Assembly (NCBI RefSeq): GCF_038002605.1
Contig: NZ_JBBOCT010000001.1
Span: 4,154,001-4,218,000, forward strand
Direction: 5' to 3'
DNA from: Bacillus sp. FSL K6-3431
GTDB lineage: Bacteria > Bacillota > Bacilli > Bacillales > Bacillaceae_C
Length of the DNA stretch: 64,000 bases
The notes under the pieces are model-generated. The model was not told the DNA's origin, ran no database searches, and was given only the letters and a program-made list of their open reading frames with translations. Shown here piece by piece: positions 27,862 through 39,800 of the stretch. Numbering within the stretch: the stretch's first letter is position 1; each line of letters begins with the position of its first letter. The position numbers and the translations under genes were made by a program.

Positions 27862-30800
27862 GTGGCAAAATTGGATAAACAAAATGTGGAAGACATTCTT
27901 AGTCTAACACCGATACAGGAAGGGATCTTGTTCCATTATTTAAAAGATCCACAAAGTGATGAGTATTTCGAACAGATACGTTTAGTGATTTCAGGCGACG
28001 TTAACGCGTCATTTTTTACGGAAGCTTGGGAGTCAGTTATCCAAACCAATGAGCAACTGCGTACATTGTTTCGGTGGGAAAAGTTAAAAGCTCCCGTTCA
28101 GATCGTGTTGAAAGAACATAGACCTTATATAGAAATAATTGACCTTCAGTATAAGGATGAAACAGAAAAACATGCTCTACTTGAGGAAATAATAATCAAG
28201 GATCAAGAAACAAAATTCGATCTTAGAGATGTACCGTTCAGGATCACGTTGTGCAAATTAGCGGAAGGTAAATCTGAAATGGTTATTAGTAATCATCATA
28301 TTTTATATGATGGTTGGAGTAATGGGATTATTTTGAAAGAGTTTTTAAAAGCTTACCAATGTCTCAGTAATTCAGAAACTTACAAAATTCCTGCCAAGAA
28401 GAAATATAAGGATTTTATAAAATATATCCAAAATCAGGATAAAGATAAGCAAAAGTCATTTTGGCAAGATTATTTAAATGGCTTTGACTCACAAACGAGA
28501 CTGGAATCAAAAAAGAGAAAAGATCAATCGATTCGAAAGGATCGTCATTATCGTATTCGACTTTCAAAGAATGAACTGCAGGGATTTGCAAACAAAAATG
28601 AGATTACCCTTGCCTCACTTATCTATAGCCTGTGGGGGATTGTACTACAAAAGCACAATAATTGTGATGATATCGTTTTTGGCTCAACTATTTCCGGTAG
28701 AGCAGGAACCTTTAATGGAATTGAAGAAATGGTCGGACTATTTATCAATACGGTTCCATTAAGAGTAAGAAGATCTCCTGGTGAAACATCTATAGAACTT
28801 ATCAAAACGGTTAACAGAGCATTACAGAACTGGGAATTGTATGGAACTACTCCTTTAACGGATATAAAAAGACATAGTGAGTTGGATGTGCAAACGGATC
28901 TCTTTGACACAATTGTCGTTTTTGAAAACTACCCTCTAGATCAGACAGTACTAAACAAAGAAAATGGAATCGCCTTTAACTCCTACTCCGCCTCTGAAAT
29001 GACGAATTATGGTTTATCTATCACCATAAGTGTGTTTAAAGATGTTGAAGTGTGTTTCAGCTACAATGAACAACTATATGACTTAACTACAATTAAGCGA
29101 TTGGCTCAACACTTTACTTTAATCACAGAGGAAGTGATAAAAAGCCCGGATAAGAAGATAGAACAAATCGAAATTATATCGACTGAAGAGAAACAGCAAA
29201 TCCTTTGTGACTTTAATAATACCCAGACAACATTTTCAAATCAGTTGACGATTAGCAAGTTATTTGAATTGCAAGTGGCGAAAACACCGAATAATATTGC
29301 AGTGGTATATAAAGAGAGATCTGTTACTTATAAAGAGCTAGATGAGATGTCCAACAGCTTGGCGAATGTGCTCCTTAGAAAAGGAGTAATAAAAGGTGAA
29401 ATTGTTGCCATGATGACAGAACCATCTATTGAAATGATAGTGGGAATCATTGCTGTTTTAAAAGCGGGAGGCGCATATTTACCGGTTGATCTGGAATATC
29501 CTAAAACTCGGAAAAGGCTTATGATGCAGGATAGTGGGACCAGGTTTATACTGACTGATGAAAATTCAATTAAAAAAAACGACTACATGATCAAGGAATT
29601 TACTATGGATGGTATTCTTTTGTTGGACGATAGTAAACTATTTTCGGGTGAGACAATTAGTCCGGAATTGTATCTCAGTCCTACTGACTTGTGTACCGTC
29701 TTTTATACATCTGGTACTACGGGAAAACCTAAAGGGGTAATGGTAGAGAATCGAAGTGTAGTAAATCTAGTTCAGTGGTTTGGAAAAACATTTGATATGA
29801 CGGAAAATAGGAATCTATTACAATTAACAAATTATGTATTTGATCCAAGTATTGAAGACTTTTTTGGCACACTTCTTTACGGTGCCACATTACATATAGC
29901 TGAAAAGAATTTAATATTAAACCAAGAGCTTTTCTGTGATTATGTCAATCAGCATCAAATCCATATTATTAATTTTATACCAACTGTTTTAAAAGAATTA
30001 TTATGTCATAATCGGAAGTTACAGAGTTTACGCACAGTCATCTCCGGAGGAGAGATACTGGAAGAATCATTGAAAGATGAACTGATTCATAAAGGTTATG
30101 AACTGTATAATAATTACGGGCCCGCAGAAACAACAGTTGATGCCTTAAGCATAAAATGTTCTGAAGATAAAGTGTCTTTAGGGAAACCAATTTCAAATGT
30201 GAGATGCTATATCCTGGATAAAGACAAAAACCTTAGCCCAATTGGAGTTCCTGGGGAGTTGTATATCGCGGGAGCTGGAGTGGCCAGAGGATATTTGAAT
30301 ATGGCCGAATCCACAAACCGCAAGTTCATGAATGATCCTTTTATACCCGATGATCGAATGTATAAAACAGGAGACTTGGGAAGATGGTTTCCTAATGGAG
30401 AAATTGAGTTTCTTGGGAGAGCGGATCACCAGGTCAAAATCAGAGGATACCGGATTGAACTTGCAGAAATTCATAATCTGCTTTTAAAACATAGTCAGAT
30501 TCAAGATGTGGCTGTAATTGATTGTGAAAATGATAAGGGTAAAAAAGTGCTTTGTGCGTATATCGTTTCAAAAGCTCAGATCAATACGAAAAGTCTAAGA
30601 GAATATTTATCTGATGAATTACCGGATTATATGGTTCCTTCTTACTACATCCAACTAGAGAAACTACCTTTAACATCGATAGGAAAACTTGATCGAAAAG
30701 AGTTACCGGCTCCGGAAATCCAGACCTACAAAGATTATATTGCTCCTACCAATGAGATCGAGAAAGATCTGGTCGAAGTATGGTCTTCCGTTTTAGGTAT

Positions 30801-33800
30801 TGAACAGGAAGCAATCAGTATAGAAGATAACTTCTTCGAGCTGGGCGGAGATTCAATTCTAAGCATTCAAATAGTAGGTAAAGCGCTTCAAAAGAATATA
30901 CAAATTACTGTAAGTCAGATGTTTCAGCATCAGACGATTTTAGAACTCTCAGCGGATGTTGTGGAAAGAAAAGATAGTAAGCAACCGGAGGAGGCTATGC
31001 CTCCTGAGGCAGGAGAAGTGCCTCTTACACCAATTCAAAAGTGGTTCTTTGAACAGGATTTAGAAAACTATCATCAATGGAACCAATCAATTCTACTGGA
31101 AACAAAGCCTGGTATGAACCCCGCACTATTACGTCAAAGTTTTTATATATTGACAAGCTATCACGATAGCTTCAGACTCCGATATTACCAAAGAGATGAA
31201 GAGTGGGTGCAAGTTTATTCAGAATCTAAAGAGCATGTATTATTTGATGTATATGGTCTTGACCAGCCGGATGATCAAATGCATGAAATCTTATCAGAAC
31301 TACAGTATGGGTTGAATATCACGGATGGACCTTTAATTCGAGCGGCATATTTTGATTTTGGAAATCAGGAAAAAGGAAGGCTGTTTGTAACAGCTCATCA
31401 TCTGGTAGTAGATGGATATTCGTGGAGGGTTATGATGGATGATCTACAAGCTATTTATGAACAGCTTGAAAACAGTAGCTCTGTTCAACTCCCATTGAAA
31501 AGCCTTTCCTTTAAGAAATGGTCGGAGTATCTTTACGAGTATGCCCATTCGGATCATCTAAAGGGTGAGCTCGCCTATTGGCTGATCAATACACCATCTT
31601 CCTCCAAGCCCATACCTGTCGATAAGGAAGGTGGGCTCAATACTGAAGAGTCTGCTCGTACCATCTCACTTATGTTGACGAAGGAAGAGACAGATTATCT
31701 ATTGCATGATATTCACCATTCTTTCAATACAAGAATCGATGATATTCTCCTTTTCTCCCTTTCTAAAACATTGGCAAATTGGAGCGGGACAACCCTGGTC
31801 GATCTGGAAGGGCATGGCAGAAAACCATTATTAAAAGAGCATGATATTTCTCGAACAGTAGGCTGGTTCACCTGTGTATATCCGATGATCTTAGGAGATA
31901 TAGAACCGGAAAAAAATGTGGGAGAAGTACTGAAACAGCTGAAAGAACGATATCGTGATATACCTAATGGCGGGATTGGGTATGAAATTTTATACTACTT
32001 GGCAGATAAGGGTATACGTAAACAAATTGGATCTAAGCCAAGAGCACAAGTAAGCTTTAACTATCTAGGCCAGTTTGAACAAGCACTTAAGAAACATCAG
32101 TTATTTAAAATCTCTGAGGTGAATACTGGACCTAGTCGCGACTTAATTGGAATCAGAAGCCATTTAATTGAAATCGATTGTATGATTATTGATAAAAAGT
32201 TATATATAGAATGGAAATATAGTTCTAATAAACATTTGCATGAAACAATTCAACGATTAGGAAGCGACTTTGTTCATACTCTGAAATATATGATCGAGTA
32301 TTGTCAGACGAATGATAATAAATATTTTACACCATCTGATTTCCCACTTGCTTCTATTAATCAAAAGAAGCTTGACCAATGGGGTGAGGGATATAAGAGT
32401 ATGGAAGATATTTATACGCTTTCACCTGTACAACAAAGCATGATTTTCCATCATATCTACTCACCTGATTCATCAGTAACGGTAGAGCAAACCGTATTTT
32501 CAATAGAATCTAACATTGATATCGAGGTATTTGAAAGGGTTTGGCAAACGATCCTAGATCGGCATGAAAGCTTAAGGGCTTCCTACCACTGGGGGGAACT
32601 GGAAGAACCCGTGCAGATTATTCATAAAAATATAAAAGTACCTTTTCAAGTCTTGGATTGGACAAATTTTTCGGAAAATGAGGGAAATCAGAAATTGGAA
32701 CTGCTGATAGAGGAAGATCGTAAGAGAGGGTTTGATCTTTCTAAACCGCCGTTAATGCGAATTTTAGTAGTTAAACGGGACGAGTCACTCTATGATGTGA
32801 TTTGGACCCATCACCATCTACTGCTGGATGGTTGGTGTAATAGTATACTCTTTAAAGAGATCGGGGCGCTCTATAAAGCCTATTGTGCTGGTGAAAAAGT
32901 AGAATTGGGAAATGCACTTCCATTTAAGGATTATATAAAATGGTTACGTAGACAAGATAGGAAGAAAGCGGAACAATTTTGGAGAAAAGCGCTAGATGGA
33001 TTAAAAACGCCTATACGGTTCAATAATATTTTCCCTGTTAAAGCAGGTTCAGACGAGTTATCCACTTTTGGAGATGTGGTATACGAATTGTCTCAAGAAA
33101 AGCAGCAGGTGATACAAAACTTCGCTAGGAAGCACCGGATCACACTAAATACCATGGTCCAAGGAGCATGGGCTATTCTTTTAAATCGCTATTCTGGGGA
33201 AAAGGATATTACTTTTGGTGTTACGTCATCAGGTCGCCCAGCTGATTTAAAAGGCTCCGATTCTATGATCGGATGCTTTATGAATACTCTTCCTTTCAGG
33301 GTAAAGGTAAACCCGACCTTAAATTTGATACCATGGCTTAAGGATTTGCAATTGAAACTAGCTGAAATGCGTCAATATGAGTATACTTCTCTAGCCGATA
33401 TACGAAGTTGGAGTGATGTGTCTAGGAATTCTGCCTTATATGATCTGTATGAAAGTATCGTAATTGTTGAAAACTATCCCTTTGATGCTGCATTAAAAGA
33501 TGGGATTGGTTCCTTGCACGTAAAATCAATACGTATAGAGGAACAAATGGATTACCCTTTAGTTGTTTATTGCAATTTACAACCTGAGCTCCATTTTAAG
33601 CTTTTGTTTGATAGTCGCTTTTTAGACGAAACGGAAGCCAATCAGATACTTGCACATTTAATAAACATCTTATGTGAAATGATCAACACTGAAGATGGTC
33701 AATTAGGTGAAGTTTCGATGATATTAGAAAAAGAGCTTAGACATATTTTAATTGATAGTAATTCTACCTCGATGGATTATCCTATAGACCAGTGCTTTCA

Positions 33801-36800
33801 AGACTTGTTTGCAGCTCAAGTGAAAACACGGTTAGATCAACCTGCAATTATTCAGAATGGTGAAGGATTTTCCTACAAAGAGCTAGATATACTCTCAAAC
33901 AAGCTAGCTCATAAGCTCATAAATCTAGGGGTTGCACCTGAGATACCTGTGGGTTTGTACGTCGAACGTTCATTCAAAATGGTTGTAGGGATTTTAGGTA
34001 TTCTAAAAGCAGGAGGAGCTTTTCTACCCATTGACGCTGATTATCCCGGCGATAGGGTAAATATGATGTTGAAAGATGCTCAGGTACCTGTGTTGCTTAC
34101 CCAAGCCGATCTTGTACAAAAGATCCGAAGCTATGAAGGTCGCACTGTTTGCCTTGATTCGGAATGGGATTTAGTGCTTAAAGAGCCAGGAGATCAACCG
34201 ATTTCTAGGGTTAATCCGAAGAATTTAGCATACATCATTTATACTTCGGGGTCATCTGGAAGGCCAAAAGGTGTGATGATGCCGCATGAAGCTATTGTAA
34301 GCCACTCTATCGATATCATCAAACGCTTTGAGCTTACACCAGAGGATCGGGTTCTTCAGTTTTCTTCGATTAGTTTCGATATTTCGCTTGAGCAAATTTT
34401 TACGACACTCGCTGCGGGAAGTGCTCTCGTTCTGCGTGATAAGGATATTTGGACTCCTTACCAGTTTTCCAAAAAGTGTGTGGAACTCGGGCTTTCTGTT
34501 GTAAATCTACCTACTTCTTATTGGGCTGAAGTTGTACAAGAATGGCATATAAGGCCTGAAATAATTCCAGGTAGTAAGCTGAGACTTGTTATAGTAGGTG
34601 GGGAACAAATGTCGGCAGAGAAAGTAGAAATGTGGGAAAATACGCCTTTAGACCACATCATTTTATTAAATGCCTACGGACCAGCTGAAACAGCAATGAC
34701 AAGCACCTTGTATAGAGTATCTGGAAAAGGAACAAAGAGTGCCAAATTAAGGTTTATTCCTGTTGGAAAGCCCCTTGCAAATAGACGGGTCTATATATTT
34801 GATGAAAACATGCAGCCACTGCCAATTGGTGTGAAAGGAGAAATATTTATTGGTGGCCTCTCCTTGGCCAGAGGTTATTTGAACAAACCTGAGATGACGA
34901 AAGATAAGTTTATTCAAGATCCGTATTACCACGATTACGGAAACAGGCTCTATAAAACCGGGGATCTGGGGAAACTTCATCGTGATGGCAACATTGAAGT
35001 GCTGGGACGAAAGGACGACCAAACAAAAATTCGTGGTCATCGAATCGACATTGGTGAAATTGAAGTTGTTTTAAACCAATGCGATAACATAAAAGATTCT
35101 GTAGTTGTAGTGAAGAAAGGAGAAACGAAGGAGAAGCACCTTGCTGCATTTTACGTCTCAGCCCCATATATGACAAATGATTTATCCAGTATTAGGAAGT
35201 TTTTACGTAATAAAATCCCAGAGTATATGATTCCTTCCTTTTTTATAGAGCTGGAAAAACTACCACTGAGTCCAAATGGGAAAATTGATAGAAATTCGCT
35301 TGCTAATATCGAAATCGAGGTGGATATTGGTAATGGATACGAAAAACCATATAATGAAATACAACAAAAACTCGTTCGTATTTGGGAAAAAGTACTGGGT
35401 GCCGATAGTGTGGGAATCAATCATCATTTTTTTGAAATCGGAGGTCAATCACTAAAAGCGATTACGCTAGTCTCAGAAATTCATAGGGAATTTGACGTAG
35501 AGATTCCTCTTGGGGAAGTGTTTGAGTCTCCTACTATCAAAGAGTTGGCAGTATTCATTGAAAAGTCAATAGATAGGAAAGAAACATATCAATCTATCCA
35601 GCCGGTAGCACAGCAGGAGTACTATGAAGTTTCCGCCGCACAGAAAAGAATGTATATCATCAGCGAGTTGAGCGGTGCTAGTAGTAACTATAATATAAAT
35701 GGAGCTGTATTTCTTGATGGCAAAGTCAATGTGTTACAGCTGGAAAGGGCATTTGAAGCTTTAATCAATCGGCATGAAAGTTTACGAACATCGTTTGAAC
35801 AGGTGAATGGGCGGATAATTCAAAAAGTCTATCAGGACGTCGAATGGAACATGGAACATCTGTATGCGAATGAATACAATCTTGATAGTGTTGTCGAAGA
35901 TTTTATTCAACCATTTGATTTAGGTAGAGGCCCCTTGTTCAGAGTGGCAATTGTAGAAATGTCATCATCAAAATACTTACTTGTTTATGATATGCATCAT
36001 ATTGTGTCCGATGGTTTATCGATCGGAGTTTTGATCAGAGAGTTTGTCAGCCTATATAAAGAGAAAATCTTGCCAGATGTAAAAATTCAATATAAAGATT
36101 TTTCTGCCTGGCAAAATCAAATGATAGAATCTGATGTATTCAAACTTCAGGAGGGATATTGGCTTAAAACATTTTCACAGGAAATACCGCTGTTGGATCT
36201 ACCAACCGATTATCCTAGATTAGATGAACCGATGTTTGAAGGTGATAATGTACAATTTGATTTAGAAGACAGTTTTACATCTAAATTAAATCAAATCGCA
36301 ATTGAAAAAGGGGTAACTCTATACTCCCTATTATTCACGGCATTCAATGTTTTACTTTCTAAATACAGCGGACAAAAAGATATTGTAGTTGGAAGCCCCG
36401 TAGCAGGAAGACTACACTCCGAATTAGAAAATGTAGTAGGTATGTTTGTAAATACACTTGCACTTAGAAATTATCCTGATCCAGAAAAGACGCTTGAAAG
36501 CTTTGTGAAAGAAGTGGCGAATCAAACACTTCAAGCTCTTGAACATCAAGAATACCCATTTGAGATGTTAGTTGATAAGTTACAATTGCGAAAGAATTTA
36601 AACCGTCACCCCCTATTTGATGTGATGTTTGCATTTGAAAACGTTGACGGAGCAAAGGCACAAATTGATGATTTTGAGATCACCCCTTATGAACATACCC
36701 ATCGAACAACTAAATTTGACTTGGAGCTAAAAGTAACCGAACAGGAAGGCAAACTTCACTTTGTTTTTGAATACAGTACTGCGTTGTTTCATAAAGATAC

Positions 36801-39800
36801 AATTAAACGAATGGCTAAACATTTGGTTAAAATTATCGAGGTCATTGCGGATGAAATCACTGTTTTAATTGAAGAAATTGACCTAGTAACAACAGAAGAA
36901 AAAAATATGATAATGGATTTCAATAATACTGATACCAAGTTCCCAAAAGAAAAAAGCATCAAAAGTATATTTGAAGAACAGGTGGTAAAACATTCTTCTC
37001 GTACTGCAGTGGTGTATGGTCAAAGAAAACTAACTTATAAGGAATTAAACGAGAAAGCGAATCAACTTGCTAAGTACTTGATCGAGAAGGGCGCAAGACC
37101 GAATACTGTGATTGGTCTAATGGCTGAGCCTTCTATTGAAATGATTGTTGGACTATGGGGGATTATTAAAAGTGGAGCGACTTATTTACCCATTGATCCC
37201 GAGTTTCCGAATGAACGTATAAATTTTATGATCGAAGCTAGTGGTGCCATTGCTCTTTTGACTCAGTCTCATTTATTAACCGCAAATTATTATTATACTT
37301 GTAAAATTATGGAATTGGAAAACGAAGAGTTATTTTCTAAAGATACTTTAAACCCAGAAGACATTACTACATTTGATGACCCAATTTATATTATTTTTAC
37401 TTCTGGTACTACTGGTACACCGAAAGGAGTTCCAATTAAAAATCAAAGCTTGGTCAATTACATTTCATGGTTTACACGAGAAGCAAGTATAACGTATAGC
37501 GATAAAACAATGCTGTTATCTTCCTTTGCATTTGATTTAGGATACACAAGTTTGTATACAGCATTATTGAATGGGTGTGAGCTACACTTGGCACCAAAGG
37601 AATGTTATACAGTCCCAGAAACTCTTCTAACCTATTTAAAAGATCAGAAGATAAGCTTTATAAAACTAACTCCTTCACTCTTCACCCTATTAGTTAACAA
37701 CCGTATGATTGAGAATGACCAAAATCGTATGGTGTTAAGGCTGGTGGTCTTGGGTGGGGAAGAAATGAAATCAGCTGATATCGGGACGTTTAACAGTTTA
37801 TACCCTAACACTGAAGTTATTAATCATTATGGGCCAACGGAGACTACCATCGGTTCTATAGCCCAAAAGATTGAATTTGCCAAACTTAATCCTTTTTCCT
37901 TGGGAACAGTCATAGGAAAACCGATCGATAACGTAAAAATATACATCCTAGATAAGCTTCAGAAACCAGTGCCAATCGGGGGAATTGGAGAAATCTGTAT
38001 TGCCGGAGTAGGATTGACGGAAGGATACTTGACTCAAACTGAGCTGAATACCGATAAGTTTATTGAAGGTTCATTTTTTGACAATGAGAAAATAAAACTG
38101 TATAAAACTGGGGACTTAGGCAGGTTTACAGCTGATGGAGTAGTTAAATTCCTTGGAAGAATGGATAATCAGCTGAAAATTCGAGGATATAGGGTAGAAC
38201 CGGAAGAAGTGACTTCGGTACTCCTAGGGCATGATTCGGTGGTAGATGCAATTGTAGCAACCAAAGAAGATCAGGAGGGTAACAATGATTTATATGCCTA
38301 TCTTGTTTTAAAAGAGGGCGAGAATGGATTAGGAGTCAAAGAATATCTTTCTAGTAAAATCCCTTACTACATGATGCCGTCTATTTTTGTCAAGTTGGAT
38401 AAAATTCCATTGACCTCGAATGGTAAACTTGATGTTAAAGCCCTTCCAGAAATTGATGATTCATCATCAATAAGGGCGGAGTACGAAATGCCTCGAGATT
38501 CGGTTGAACGAAAGATTGCAGAAATTTGGGAAGAAGTCCTTGAGGTCGAAAAGGTTGGTGTGAATGACTCATTTTTTGAAATGGGTGGAAACTCATTGAA
38601 AGTAATGTTTTTAACTGCGGAGATTCATAGGCAATTCAATGTAAATATCCCGATGCGAGAATCATTCAATGCACCAACTGTTAGAGGAATGAGTGAGTAT
38701 ATAAAGAAAGCATCAGAAAATAAGTATTCGTCGCTGCAACCGTTAGAAAACCGTGAATACTATGAACTGTCATCAGCGCAAAAAAGGTTGTATACACTTA
38801 ATCAGATGGAAGGGATTGGCACGACTTACAATATGCCGAGAGCAACCTTATTAGAAGGCGAAATTAATCTGGATAAACTGAAAAAAGCCTTTTGTGAAAT
38901 TGTAACGAGGCACGAGGCATTGCGAACTTTCTTTGAAGTAGTTGAGGGTGAACCAAAACAATTAATTCAAGAGAATGTGGAAGTAGAAATCAAGTATTCT
39001 TTTTTAGAAGAGGAATTATTTCTCGACTCAATGGGCGAACCTAATGCTGAATTGATTTATTTGATTGATGAATTTATAAAGCCTTTTGATCTAAGCAGAG
39101 CTCCTTTAGTTAGAATTAGTCTTATTTGTTTACGTAGTGATAAACATATCCTGCTGACGGATATGCACCATTTGATTTCAGATGGATATTCAGTCAATAT
39201 TCTGTTACATGAGTTATCCAAGTTATATCAAGGAGAGCAGCTACAGGGGAATCGTATCCAGTATAAGGATTTTGCTGGTTGGCAGAACGAGTTTTTGAAA
39301 ACCAGCACTGCACTTGAGCAGGAAGACTACTGGTTAGATATACTCTCAGGAGATCTTCCAGTATTGGATATGCCTACGAATTTTCCTAGGCCACTTATGC
39401 AAAGCTTTGAAGGTGACCGGTTTACATTTGAAAGTGGAAAGGAATTAAAGCAGCGTTTAGACAAGCTATGTTTGGAAACGGATACGACACTGTATATGGT
39501 TTTTTCGGCAACTTATAGTATGCTTTTAGCCAAATATTCTTCACAGCAAGATATTATAATAGGCTCGCCTATTTTAGGACGAACGCATCCTGATTTAAAA
39601 AGTACTATCGGTATGTTTGCTAATACTATTGCAATACGGAGCTTGCCTAACGGGAATAAACAATTTGTGACATATTTAGCGGAGGTTAAGGAGTATTTGC
39701 TTAAAGCGTATGATAATCAAGATTATCAGTTTGATATGCTCTTGAATAAATTGAAAATTAAGAGAGAGCCGGGAAGAAATCCTATATTTTCTACAATGCT

